A stretch of DNA of 10,974 nt. Source: DATDUW01 sp035290185 (lineage in GTDB: Bacteria > Patescibacteriota > Patescibacteriia > UBA9934 > GWF2-40-263). Position 1 is the first letter of the stretch. Every line of letters begins with the position of its first letter. Of the stretch, positions 1 to 7,368 are shown piece after piece. The notes under the pieces are model-generated. The model was not told the origin of the DNA and made no database searches. It saw nothing but the letters and a program-made list of their open reading frames with translations. Location: assembly GCA_035290185.1 (NCBI GenBank), contig DATDUW010000046.1, forward strand, positions 1-10,974, in the 5' to 3' direction. A program made the position numbers and the translations under genes.

Positions 1-1
1 G

Positions 2-1309
2 GACGTTCGACTCCTCTTTCCACGCTTGGGTGCTTCCCGTATCGTCTCCCTGACCGGAGAAGAGTCGGCGTCGCGTCGTTTGGATGCCTGGCACGCAATA
101 CAAAAAGGAGCCGCGCGTGTCTTGGTCGGAACCCGAGCCGCTTCCCTCCTTCTGCCGACGGAAACCGATATGGTTTTCCTCCTCAATTCAAGCGACCGAA
201 ATCATCGCCAAGAAACGCGAAATCCGCGCTATGATGCCAGGGAAAACGCCTGGAAGCTTCACGAACATACGGGTTGTCGATTAGCTTTTTTTGACGTAGT
301 TCCACGCGTCGAAGAAATCGTCAGATTCGGGAAAGACCGTTTAATTTTTCAACTCATTTTCCCCCCACCTATTCGATGGGCTGATCTGCATCAGGAAGGA
401 GCCGCCTCTCCACATCCACTCGTCTCCTCCACGGCCGCAGAAGCGATTCAAAATGCCTTGACAGAGGGACGACGGACGGTTTTTCTCTATGATCGAAAAG
501 GGACAGGCCGCGCTTTGCGCTGCGCGGATTGCCGTCGCGGGTTTCCCTGCCCTTCCTGCGGTTGTCCATTCGCTTCGGATGAAGCGACGGTCGTCTGCCG
601 ACATTGCGGCCGTGTGGAGCCTGCGCCGACTTCCTGTCCGGATTGCGGTGGAATGCGCTTGCAAGAAATGGGCTATGGAACGCGTTCGTTGCAGAACGTC
701 TTTCGTCGGCTGTTTCCAAACGCTTCGGTTTCCCTTGTTCAACAGGGGCGCGTGGAAGATCTTTCTGCGGACATTCTTGTCACAACGTCCTTTTTTTTCG
801 AATCTATTCTGGATCCCTTTCGAAGAGAACCTCCCATTGGTCTTTTTATTCTTGGAGATGCGGATTTACCTTTGACCAGACCAAATTATCGTTCGCTGGA
901 AGAAGCCGTCCGAGATGTGGCCACTCTCTCCGGGATGGCTGCCTCCTTTCGTGTTCCTTGCGTCATCCAATCCCGTGCACCCAAACTTTTTCAAAATGCC
1001 CTTGAACGCCTTTCGGAATTTTTCTCCTCCGAACTTGCTTTGCGAAAACAATACGGGCTTCCCCCATCTGTACGCCGTTTGTGTGTCACAAGTCGCGCGG
1101 ATGATCCTCGACGCGCTCGTTTTGAACTGGACCAATTGGCCGAAGCATTGACGACTTTAGAGGGTGTACGCCTTTTACCAAACCCGCCGGACAGACACCA
1201 AAAACTTTCGCTTGGAATCTCCGCAGATTTAACAGCTGTTTCCGCTGTCTTAACCCGGCTCAAACAGCTCCCCGATCATCTGGTTATTGACGCAAACACG
1301 GATCTTTGA
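2..1309 (+). CDS. priA: Primosomal protein N' (PriA), C-terminal part, helicase motifs degenerate; 5' end outside window
   Basis: The reading frame is open from base 2, so the gene starts upstream of the window; the TTG at 26 is internal. PriA recognises stalled forks and D-loops and reloads the replicative helicase. Recognition rests on the PriA layout: an ARVLVGTR stretch, an NPRYDAR segment (family: RYHAR), then a zinc region with four CxxC pairs at visible residues 174/177, 183/186, 199/202 and 212/215, followed by GYGTR and the C-terminal domain. All eight cysteines are present. The helicase motifs are not intact: the DEEH box aligns without gaps to NSSD (residues 62-65), SATPALET to DVVPRVEE (98-105), GTQMIAKG to TTSFFFES (261-268) and QVAGRAGR to TLSGMAAS (308-315). 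I infer loss of ATPase activity with retained DNA or partner binding, as reported for actinobacterial PriA. Its TGA overlaps the next gene's ATG (TGATG). Confidence 0.9.
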   Translation, partial: DVRLLFPRLGASRIVSLTGEESASRRLDAWHAIQKGAARVLVGTRAASLLLPTETDMVFLLNSSDRNHRQETRNPRYDARENAWKLHEHTGCRLAFFDVVPRVEEIVRFGKDRLIFQLIFPPPIRWADLHQEGAASPHPLVSSTAAEAIQNALTEGRRTVFLYDRKGTGRALRCADCRRGFPCPSCGCPFASDEATVVCRHCGRVEPAPTSCPDCGGMRLQEMGYGTRSLQNVFRRLFPNASVSLVQQGRVEDLSADILVTTSFFFESILDPFRREPPIGLFILGDADLPLTRPNYRSLEEAVRDVATLSGMAASFRVPCVIQSRAPKLFQNALERLSEFFSSELALRKQYGLPPSVRRLCVTSRADDPRRARFELDQLAEALTTLEGVRLLPNPPDRHQKLSLGISADLTAVSAVLTRLKQLPDHLVIDANTDL

Positions 1310-1794
1310 TGAACTGTTTCTTCCCTATGATTCGCTCTATTCTCCTTCATCCGGATTCCCATCTACATCTTTCCTCCGCGTCCGTATCGGCTGATGAACT
1401 CCGTTCATTGGCATTTCAATCTTTTCTGGATGATCTTGAAGAAACGTTGAAAAAAGCCGACGGAGTCGGTTTGGCTGCCCCGCAGGTCGGAATGCGAAAA
1501 CGGGCTATCATCGTCCGAACGGGCGATAGATTGTGTGCATTTATCAACCCAAAAATTATCTCTGTTTCCAAACGTCTGGCCGAAGGTGAGGAGGGATGTC
1601 TGTCCGTTCCCGGCGCTTTTGGCATCGTCGATCGGCATGTGTCTGTCAAAATAAAGGCGCTTACACGAACCGGCGAACGGATTCTCGTGAAAGCCACAAA
1701 TCTTGAAGCCGTTATTTTTCAACATGAAATAGACCATCTTAACGGCGTGCTTTTCATTGATAAAATAAAACGGTGGACAAAACCGCCAAAATGA
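1309..1794 (+). CDS. def: Peptide deformylase
   Basis: Removes the formyl group from the N-terminal methionine of new proteins; a cytosolic metalloenzyme acting near the ribosome exit. All three family motifs are intact: GVGLAAPQ (residues 52-59), EGCLS (95-99, Cys97 metal ligand) and HEIDH (139-143, His139 and His143 ligands, Glu140 catalytic). The length of 161 aa is at the short end of the family. The ATG at 1309 overlaps the priA stop as TGATG, suggesting translational coupling; no Shine-Dalgarno is visible. A second in-frame ATG at 1327 gives MIRSILLHPD, which matches the usual deformylase N-terminus better, so the true start may be 1327. It lies between priA and fmt, a common bacterial order that pairs the formyl-adding and formyl-removing enzymes. 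Confidence 0.96.
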   Translation: MNCFFPMIRSILLHPDSHLHLSSASVSADELRSLAFQSFLDDLEETLKKADGVGLAAPQVGMRKRAIIVRTGDRLCAFINPKIISVSKRLAEGEEGCLSVPGAFGIVDRHVSVKIKALTRTGERILVKATNLEAVIFQHEIDHLNGVLFIDKIKRWTKPPK

Positions 1795-1821
1795 CGTCTC
1801 CTCTTTGTTTCGTTTTTTAGT

Positions 1822-2766
1822 ATGATCAAAATCGTTTTCTTTGGTACACCGGCCTGGACGGTTTCTTTTTTTGAGAAGCTCCTTTCGGATCCTGATAGTC
1901 AGATAGTAGGCGTTGTTACACAACCGGACAAACCAATCGGGCGTGAACAAAAAAAGGTTTCAAGTTTGATCAAAAAAAAGGCTCAAGAAAATGGCATTCC
2001 TGTTTTTCCGTTTCCAACCCTTAAAACACCTGAAGCCGTAGATTCTCTACGCGATCTTGGAGCTGATTTATTCGTGGTCGTTGCTTATGGAAAAATCATT
2101 CCGCCGGCCGTCCTTGCCCTTCCGCCTTTAGGTTGTCTTAATGTCCACCCGTCCCTTTTGCCGAAATATCGCGGCGCCTCACCGATCATCTCCGCCATTG
2201 CGGAAGGGGAAACAGAAACGGGCATCAGTCTCATGCTTCTTGATGAGGGGATGGACACCGGACCTGTCCTCGCTTCCCTTCCTGTTTCCATCGCAGAAAG
2301 AGAAACAGCCGCCACTCTGACGGAAAAAATTTCTCGCTTGGGACCCCTGTTTTTTTTGGAGACCCTAAAAAAATATGCATCCGGTTCTTTGAAATTTGTT
2401 CCGCAGGACCCTTCTCAAGCCACGTTTACCAAACAACTAGAACGTAACGATGGACGGATTGATTGGACCCAACCGTGTGCCGTGGTTGACCGCCGCATGC
2501 GCGCTTTCGATCCTTGGCCTGGGTCATGGACCATCTGGAATCGGAAGGGGAAACCTGTGCGTCTAAAAATTTTGGAAGCAGTCCCAACGGATCTTTCGTG
2601 TTCTGGATTGCCTGGCACCATTACAATCCAGGGCCATCGCTGTTTCGTGAATTGTGCAGATCGAAAATTAGAACTTTTCCTTGTGCAGATCGAAGGAAAA
2701 GTACGAATGAACATAGAAGATTTCCTCCGAGGATATGGGGAATTTCAAGACAGCGTCCTTCTTTAA
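1822..2766 (+). CDS. fmt: Methionyl-tRNA formyltransferase
   Basis: Transfers a formyl group from 10-formyl-tetrahydrofolate to initiator Met-tRNA in the cytosol. The 314 aa are full length. The N-terminal Rossmann-like domain begins MIKIVFFGTP; the signature LNVHPSLLPKYRG carries the catalytic pair Asn107 and His109, and the third catalytic residue is Asp145 in DEGMDTGPVL. After about residue 200 comes the C-terminal tRNA-contacting domain, with NDGRIDW and the FDPWPGSW segment. The start is 27 bases after the def stop, with no Shine-Dalgarno, so it is probably translated from the priA-def-fmt message. No hairpin terminator is evident before the next promoter at 2787. The gene implies that the organism makes, or obtains, formyl-tetrahydrofolate. 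Confidence 0.97.
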   Translation: MIKIVFFGTPAWTVSFFEKLLSDPDSQIVGVVTQPDKPIGREQKKVSSLIKKKAQENGIPVFPFPTLKTPEAVDSLRDLGADLFVVVAYGKIIPPAVLALPPLGCLNVHPSLLPKYRGASPIISAIAEGETETGISLMLLDEGMDTGPVLASLPVSIAERETAATLTEKISRLGPLFFLETLKKYASGSLKFVPQDPSQATFTKQLERNDGRIDWTQPCAVVDRRMRAFDPWPGSWTIWNRKGKPVRLKILEAVPTDLSCSGLPGTITIQGHRCFVNCADRKLELFLVQIEGKVRMNIEDFLRGYGEFQDSVLL

Positions 2767-2786
2767 TTCAAATTCGTTTGTCCTTC

Positions 2787-2814
2787 TTGACATTTTGGTC
2801 AAAATCTGTAAGGT
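2787..2814 (+). promoter_or_regulatory. Promoter of the 281-aa orphan gene, with a palindrome in the spacer
   Basis: A perfect -35 box TTGACA (2787-2792) is followed 16 bases later by TAAGGT (2809-2814), a weak match to TATAAT. The spacer holds the inverted repeat ATTTTG-GT-CAAAAT (2792-2805), which a repressor could use as operator. The predicted start near 2821 gives a leader of about 50 bases. The -10 box resembles those at 9634 and 10160, and the palindrome resembles that at 7404. Confidence 0.55.
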
Positions 2815-2857
2815 GGGCGCGCGTAAAGGACATTAAAAATTCGTTCTTGAAACCAAA

Positions 2858-2864
2858 AAGGAGG
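2858..2864 (+). promoter_or_regulatory. Strong ribosome binding site of the 281-aa gene
   Basis: AAGGAGG, a near-perfect anti-16S match, lies eight bases before the ATG at 2873 and fixes that start. Such a site is rare in this window: only the orphan genes at 2873 and 9514 have a clear one. Confidence 0.85.
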
Positions 2865-2872
2865 ACGCCCAC

Positions 2873-3718
2873 ATGGCGATTCTAAAAAAGTTTGAGAAGC
2901 TCGAGGAAAGACTTCCGTCAGAACTGAAAACAGCACAGCGAAAAATCGGAGAAGCAGAAGAGGTGGAGGCGGAAAATCAAGAGGCCCGTCGCCAATGGCG
3001 TCAGTTCCTCTGGTTTGCACCTTTTACGGGGTTCGCTGTGTTATTCGTCATCCTCTTTTTCCCTTTGTATCTTCTCCTGTTACCATATCACCATCTTTCT
3101 TCCTTTCTTTTTCTCGACAGCATCTTGATGGTGGGCCATCTTGTTGGTGCTTCAAGGAGGATCAGACGGGATGAGTTTGGTCAGGTTAAGCATACCATTT
3201 TTTCTTACACCGAGTGTGGTGCCAGAATTGACAAAGAAGAAAATCTCTCAAGGGATTGGATCTGGGTCTGGAAGGTTTTTAGCCATCTCTACTGGCTCTA
3301 TGTGGAGGGCAAATGGAGAAGAAATCAGGCCATGAGACCGACTCCAGAGATTCTATCGGACGATCGACTTCCTCATCTTCAGGCGCTGTTCCGCAATGTC
3401 GAGATATGGAATGAGGCCGTCATATTGCTCAATCGTTTGATTTCTGCGGTTGAAACCGGACTCATTCAAGAAACCGATATTTCTCTTCTTCTCGAGAAAT
3501 TTCGAGCAGGAGAGGATCGTCTCCGGAAGCAAATCGAGTACGGGAGACTACTACTGAGTGAAGGGTCCCTCGGCAGTTCTCATGGATCCTTCACAAATGC
3601 CCATGAGTTAGCCGAGTTTGTGGATGTCAGCTTAGAGAAGCTTTTTGAAGTTGAGGAGGATCTTCGCGAACTGACAGGAAGGATCAATGCTCAACTATCC
3701 CTCCCGTCCGTGACCTGA
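2873..3718 (+). CDS. Hypothetical membrane protein with flanking coiled coils
   Basis: I do not recognise the family. The 281-aa product starts with a charged helical segment (residues 1-44, Lys/Glu rich, likely coiled coil). Two hydrophobic segments follow at about 45-70 and 76-94, ending in a positive RRIRR stretch, so a hairpin in the membrane with both ends in the cytosol is likely. The rest (100-281) is soluble and mostly helical, with charged amphipathic stretches around 180-225 and 244-275 that could form a second coiled coil. No catalytic motif or signal peptide is seen. It is a single-gene unit with its own promoter, AAGGAGG site and strong terminator, independent of the fmt run upstream. 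A structural or scaffolding role is possible but unsupported. Confidence 0.85.
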   Translation: MAILKKFEKLEERLPSELKTAQRKIGEAEEVEAENQEARRQWRQFLWFAPFTGFAVLFVILFFPLYLLLLPYHHLSSFLFLDSILMVGHLVGASRRIRRDEFGQVKHTIFSYTECGARIDKEENLSRDWIWVWKVFSHLYWLYVEGKWRRNQAMRPTPEILSDDRLPHLQALFRNVEIWNEAVILLNRLISAVETGLIQETDISLLLEKFRAGEDRLRKQIEYGRLLLSEGSLGSSHGSFTNAHELAEFVDVSLEKLFEVEEDLRELTGRINAQLSLPSVT

Positions 3719-3733
3719 GACGCGGTACGCTTC

Positions 3734-3791
3734 AGCACCCCGACCGATTATGAGAGCACTCTGTCTCTCTCGGCGGGGTGCTCTTTTTTTT
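3734..3791 (+). terminator. Intrinsic terminator after the 281-aa gene
   Basis: AGCACCCCG(A)CCG at 3734-3746 pairs with CGGCGGGGTGCT at 3771-3782, a 12-bp GC-rich stem with one bulged A. An inner AGAG/CTCT pairing is possible in the loop. A run of eight T (3784-3791) follows. The polarity fits the + strand only; the - strand copy lacks a U run. The T run touches the stop codon of the convergent 143-aa gene. Confidence 0.9.
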
Positions 3792-4222
3792 CAGCGCTTT
3801 TGGCGTTTTTTTTCTTTGTGCGGAATGGCTAAATATCCGGCAAGGAATAAACAAAGCCCGTTCACGATTTCCAAAAGAATCCAGGGCACGGACAAGGCAT
3901 CTGTGGCAGGAACACCCGGACGCAGGGCGAACAGAATCGTGTTTCCAGTCATCGTCAAAATAATCCAAACCAGGATGAGATGAAGGCGGTCGGAAAACGC
4001 CAGTGCAAATCCGGGACGAAAATAGATCCATCCAGCCAACAAGGTGAGAAAGGGTGCTGTCAAAAGGCCGAAAGAAAGAAAGGCTGTCTCATACGAAGAG
4101 ACCATCCAGGCAAGGGAAGCCAGGAGAAACATGATCTGTAGAGAAACGAAGGCCCCAGCCCAGCAGAGTAAAAAACGTCCGGGCCGCAAGCGGTGAAAAA
4201 TCACGGTTTGAAAAGATGCCAT
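3791..4222 (-). CDS. Hypothetical four-helix membrane protein
   Basis: Unrecognised 143-aa protein that is almost wholly hydrophobic. Predicted membrane segments lie at about residues 17-40, 47-68, 81-100 and 112-133, with a strongly positive C-terminus (KEKKRQKR) and a positive N-terminus (RLRPGR), so both ends should be cytosolic. Its ATG lies inside the end of the permease gene, overlapping by 22 bases, with no Shine-Dalgarno; it is therefore probably translated by coupling from the permease message. The arrangement suggests an accessory or co-regulated membrane protein, which is inference only. Its stop codon abuts the T run of the convergent terminator at 3734-3791. Confidence 0.75.
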   Translation of the reverse strand: MASFQTVIFHRLRPGRFLLCWAGAFVSLQIMFLLASLAWMVSSYETAFLSFGLLTAPFLTLLAGWIYFRPGFALAFSDRLHLILVWIILTMTGNTILFALRPGVPATDALSVPWILLEIVNGLCLFLAGYLAIPHKEKKRQKR

Positions 4223-5361
4223 ACGGTTTCAAAAATGCCACCGATAATCACGGCAACAATGAGCCACGTGAGAATCCGTGGCAAGGTGAGACAATGATGA
4301 ATCTGACAGACCGAGGACCGGCGCATGCGGACATAGGTCGCCAGAATAAACAGACCCAACAGACCGCCGAACACGGCACCGGTAAACCCAATGAGTTCAA
4401 TGAAGGCGCGCACACCAAATAAAAACAGGCTAACAGGAACAAGAATCGCCGCGAGCCACGCTTTCCGCAACGGAATCCCATAATCAAATCGCAAAATTCC
4501 CTGCAGCTGCGCGGCCATGAGGGAAAAAACAGAGAGAACGGTTAAGGAACCGAGAAAGGATCCAATCAAAGCAAAAGAAGGGCCGAGTGTCGTAGCCAGG
4601 CCTTCAAAGGCGCGTTCTGTTGTGTCGGATCCTGTCACGCCAACCACAGCAAAAACAAAGAGGGCGTAGAGAAGAACAATCACGGTCTGTCCGGTGACAA
4701 CTGCCTGAGGAAGCTTTCGTATTTGTTTCCCAAGAACCTCTTTCATCTCCGGAACAACACCCAAACTAGAAAGAGCAAAAAAAACGACCCCGTACGGCGC
4801 AAACCACTGAGAGACGTTTCCTTGAAGAAGATTTTTAAACTGGATGGACGGGAGCGCAGCCAAAATCATGAAGGCAAAAAGGAAGAGGAGGGCTCCCACC
4901 ACAACAGCCTCCATTTTCGCCAATTTGGAAATGCCGCCGAAGGTCAAACAGGCCGCTAAGATGGCCATACCAAGCTGGTACCAAAAAAGTGTTCCGCCAA
5001 AAATCGGCGACAACAGCGTATGGAGAAATCCTCCGCCCACGAGCATGTAGGCCACCATCGCACCCCAGGCGGAAAAGGCAAAGAGAACCGTTACCACCCG
5101 ATCCCATGGGTGACCCAAATAGAGCTTTACATAACCAGCAATACGATGTTTCCCGGGCGTTTGCACAACAATCTCGGCATACAGAAGCTGTAGAAGCAGG
5201 AGAAGAAACCCGACAGCCAGCAGTTCTAACAGACCGAGAACATAGCCGCTTTTGGAAAGAGCGTAGGGTAATCCGAAGACGCCCACGCCGACCACGGAAC
5301 CGATCATCGTACCAACGGATCGATACCAAGGAAGATTGGGGTGGCCGGGAAAAACAAGCAT
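4201..5361 (-). CDS. Amino acid permease, aromatic/hydroxy amino acid (Trp/Tyr permease-like) family
   Basis: A 386-aa integral membrane transporter of the APC fold, expected to bring amino acids (tryptophan, tyrosine or similar) into the cell with an ion gradient. Around eleven hydrophobic segments are visible, as in the HAAAP/Trp-Tyr permease group. The first contains the helix-breaking GTMIGSVVGVGVFGLP stretch (residues 17-32), which in the APC fold forms the substrate and ion site. The segment around 186-206 with FFALSSLGVVPEM is the typical sixth helix. Substrate cannot be read from sequence. Importing amino acids fits a genome with poor biosynthesis. It overlaps the 143-aa membrane gene downstream and is transcribed divergently from dnaB. 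The ATG at 5361 lies 11 bases after a good -10 box. Confidence 0.85.
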   Translation of the reverse strand: MLVFPGHPNLPWYRSVGTMIGSVVGVGVFGLPYALSKSGYVLGLLELLAVGFLLLLLQLLYAEIVVQTPGKHRIAGYVKLYLGHPWDRVVTVLFAFSAWGAMVAYMLVGGGFLHTLLSPIFGGTLFWYQLGMAILAACLTFGGISKLAKMEAVVVGALLFLFAFMILAALPSIQFKNLLQGNVSQWFAPYGVVFFALSSLGVVPEMKEVLGKQIRKLPQAVVTGQTVIVLLYALFVFAVVGVTGSDTTERAFEGLATTLGPSFALIGSFLGSLTVLSVFSLMAAQLQGILRFDYGIPLRKAWLAAILVPVSLFLFGVRAFIELIGFTGAVFGGLLGLFILATYVRMRRSSVCQIHHCLTLPRILTWLIVAVIIGGIFETVWHLFKP

Positions 5362-5372
5362 AAAGCGTCTTT

Positions 5373-5401
5373 AGTATAGCACTCCTGGCCTCCCTGGATA
5401 A
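5373..5401 (-). promoter_or_regulatory. Promoter of the permease unit, nearly leaderless
   Basis: On the - strand, TATACT (5373-5378, five of six consensus bases) sits 17 bases after a weak TTATCC (5396-5401). Only 11 bases separate the -10 box from the ATG, so the predicted transcript would have about five untranslated bases and no room for a Shine-Dalgarno. Confidence 0.45.
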
Positions 5402-5418
5402 CCTGTGCACGGCTCTGC

Positions 5419-5447
5419 TTGAACCGAGAACAACAACGGGTTACTCT
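5419..5447 (+). promoter_or_regulatory. Candidate dnaB promoter
   Basis: TTGAAC (5419-5424), 17-base spacer, TACTCT (5442-5447). Predicted start near 5454 gives a leader of about 16 bases. A weak AGGG (5459-5462) lies seven bases before the ATG at 5470. Both boxes are imperfect. Confidence 0.35.
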
Positions 5448-5469
5448 AGCCATACCCCAGGGTATTCCT

Positions 5470-6957
5470 ATGTCTGTTGTCGAACGCATCCCCCCCCAAA
5501 ATCTTGAAGCGGAACAGTTCCTCTTGGGAAGTCTCCTCATTGATAAGGAAGCCTTTTTTAAGGTTGCGGACGGAATCCGGCCGGAAGACTTCTATCGCGA
5601 CGTCCATCGGATAATCTACGAAGCCATGGTCGATTTGAATGCCCGGCATGAACCCGTCGACATCTTGACCCTTGGCAACCGATTAGAAGAATTGGGACAA
5701 GTAAAACAGGTCGGCGGAAGGGCCTATCTCGTCGAGCTGGCCAACGCGGTTTCTACGGCTGCCAACGTAGCCTACTATGCGGAAATCGTCCAAAAAAAAG
5801 CGACGCTGCGACGCCTGCTTTCCGCTGCCGGAGAAATTGCCGAGCTCGGTTACAAGGAAGCGGAAGACGTTGATGTTGTCCTCGACTCAGCTGAACGCAG
5901 TCTGTTTGCCGTTTCTCAGCAGTTTTTGCGAACCTCGTTCGTGGCCATCAAAAACGTGCTAGCCGACGCCTTTGAACGGATTGACGAACTCCACCGCGAC
6001 CGCGGCAAATTGCGCGGGGTCCCCACAGGGTTTTCCGAGCTTGACAACATCCTGGCGGGCCTGCAGAAATCGGATCTTGTCATTCTTGCCGCGCGTCCCT
6101 CTGTTGGAAAAACTAGCCTGGCGCTTGACGTTGCTCGCCACGTTGCCGTGAATCTTAAAATTCCCGTTGGTCTTTTCTCCTTGGAAATGTCAAAAGAGCA
6201 GCTCGTGGACCGTCTGATCTGCGCCGAGGCTGGCGTGGACATTTGGAAACTTCGCACAGGAAGGCTTTCGGACCGCGACGATGATTTTCCCCGCATCGGA
6301 CACGCACTTGGAAAACTTTCTGAAGCTCCGCTTTTTATTGATGATTCCGCCACGACAAACGTCATGCAGATCCGCGCCAAAGCGCGGCGTCTTCAGTCCG
6401 AACACGGTCTTGGTCTCATTGTCGTTGACTATCTTCAACTCATTGAAGGCCGATCCCGTCACGGGGGCGACGATAACCGTGTTCAGGAAATTTCCGAAAT
6501 CAGCCGCGCTCTCAAACAGATCGCCCGCGAGCTCAACATCCCCGTCCTTGCCCTTTCTCAGCTTTCGCGCACTACAGAACTCTCCAAACCGGCCATTCCA
6601 AAACTTTCCCATTTACGCGATTCTGGCTCTATTGAACAAGATGCCGACGTCGTCCTCTTCATCTATCGTAAAGCCGCAGACATGAACTATCGGCCGGAAG
6701 ATCTCGGGCCTGAGGAGCGCAATACAGCCGAAATTCACATTGCCAAACACCGCAACGGTCCGACGGGTATGATTCGTCTTTTCTTTGACGGGCAACGCAC
6801 CACGTTCCGCAATCTTGAAACACGTCGCGCCCCCGTTGCCACGCCAACTGCCCCTCCTCCGATGACCTCATCGCGTGGTGGTGGACCCCCTTCCCCGTCC
6901 GTCGCGGCTTTCCAAGCGGCTGGCATTGAACCGCCGCCCGTGGATCCGATGAGATAA
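5470..6957 (+). CDS. dnaB: Replicative DNA helicase DnaB
   Basis: The hexameric 5'-3' helicase that unwinds the chromosome at the fork. The 495-aa form starts MSVVERIPPQNLEAEQ, the standard DnaB N-terminus; the frame stays open to a TTG at 5419, but the family alignment and the promoter at 5419 favour the ATG at 5470. Residues 1-155 form the N-terminal domain and linker. The RecA-like domain carries Walker A ARPSVGKTS (208-216), Walker B LIVVDYLQL with Asp320, and HLRDSGSIEQDADVV (381-395). All are intact and no intein interrupts them. After the conserved core (about residue 452) comes a low-complexity Pro/Ala/Ser/Gly tail of about 40 residues, probably disordered. PriA, which loads this helicase during restart, is also encoded in the window. 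Confidence 0.97.
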   Translation: MSVVERIPPQNLEAEQFLLGSLLIDKEAFFKVADGIRPEDFYRDVHRIIYEAMVDLNARHEPVDILTLGNRLEELGQVKQVGGRAYLVELANAVSTAANVAYYAEIVQKKATLRRLLSAAGEIAELGYKEAEDVDVVLDSAERSLFAVSQQFLRTSFVAIKNVLADAFERIDELHRDRGKLRGVPTGFSELDNILAGLQKSDLVILAARPSVGKTSLALDVARHVAVNLKIPVGLFSLEMSKEQLVDRLICAEAGVDIWKLRTGRLSDRDDDFPRIGHALGKLSEAPLFIDDSATTNVMQIRAKARRLQSEHGLGLIVVDYLQLIEGRSRHGGDDNRVQEISEISRALKQIARELNIPVLALSQLSRTTELSKPAIPKLSHLRDSGSIEQDADVVLFIYRKAADMNYRPEDLGPEERNTAEIHIAKHRNGPTGMIRLFFDGQRTTFRNLETRRAPVATPTAPPPMTSSRGGGPPSPSVAAFQAAGIEPPPVDPMR

Positions 6958-6990
6958 GATTTTCCGTGACGGTTTCCATTTTTTCCAACG

Positions 6991-7359
6991 TTACATTGGA
7001 TGAAGAATGGGTTTTAATTGCTGGATATTTTCTTCAAGCGAATCAATACGATCCTCCAGACGTCTCAATCCGTGAGCTGTCATGGTAAGTTCCTGATCCT
7101 TTTTTAAAGCAAGCTCTACAAGTTTATCAAGGGTTGTTGAAATCTCTTGAATATCTGACTTTGTTACCATGGTTTCTTCTATCCGCTCTAATCGATCATC
7201 ATGCTCCATGGCTTTTTTAGCCAAAAAGTCCATCTGATTGTCGATTTGGTCAAACCTTCGATCGATTTGGTCAAACCGTTGGTCGACTTGTTCAGATTTT
7301 AGACTTATTTGTTCAAACTGTCCGTCGTGCTCTTTAAGTTTTTGAAAAATTTTCTCCAT
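6991..7359 (-). CDS. Small coiled-coil protein with tandem heptads
   Basis: A 122-aa soluble, strongly charged protein predicted to be coiled coil over most of its length. Residues near 23-45 are built of seven-residue units of the type QRFDQID / RRFDQID, which are also visible as 21-base direct repeats in the DNA. A second helical part (about 75-118) has RRLEDRIDSLEENI-type heptads. Similar short orphan coiled-coil proteins are common in bacterial genomes and usually have no assigned function; I make none here. It is convergent with dnaB (33 bases between stops) and divergent from ybaB, and has its own close promoter at 7369-7396. No hairpin terminator was found between it and dnaB. Confidence 0.8.
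   Translation of the reverse strand: MEKIFQKLKEHDGQFEQISLKSEQVDQRFDQIDRRFDQIDNQMDFLAKKAMEHDDRLERIEETMVTKSDIQEISTTLDKLVELALKKDQELTMTAHGLRRLEDRIDSLEENIQQLKPILHPM
7241..7303 (-). repeat. 21-base tandem repeats encoding heptads
   Basis: Two units at 7241-7261 and 7262-7282 share their first 16 bases (TCGATTTGGTCAAACC on the + strand), and a diverged third unit follows at 7283-7303. Each encodes one coiled-coil heptad of the 122-aa protein, so copy number could change without a frameshift. Confidence 0.8.
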
Positions 7360-7368
7360 AGTCTTTAA

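Noticed and set aside
341..742. Open frames on the - strand inside priA
   Set aside because: They lie wholly within a well-supported PriA frame, show no family features and no start signals.
2..1309. priA as a frameshifted pseudogene
   Set aside because: The frame is open over 435 codons and the zinc region and C-terminal domain are well kept, so selective motif loss is the better reading.
1307..3718. TGA read as glycine (code of some CPR groups)
   Set aside because: TGA stops end priA, def and the 281-aa gene at expected protein lengths, and no in-frame TGA is needed in any conserved gene.
3734..3791. Bidirectional terminator serving the 143-aa gene too
   Set aside because: The stem would form on both strands, but the - strand has no U run after it.
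5419..5469. Extended dnaB start at TTG 5419
   Set aside because: The 17 extra residues do not look like a DnaB N-terminus and overlap the likely promoter; MSVVERIPPQNLEAEQ from 5470 fits the family.
5470..6957. Intein in DnaB
   Set aside because: DnaB is a common intein host, but the Walker A and later motifs follow without interruption at normal spacing.
6958..6990. Terminator between dnaB and the coiled-coil gene
   Set aside because: The 33 bases contain T runs but no convincing stem on either strand.
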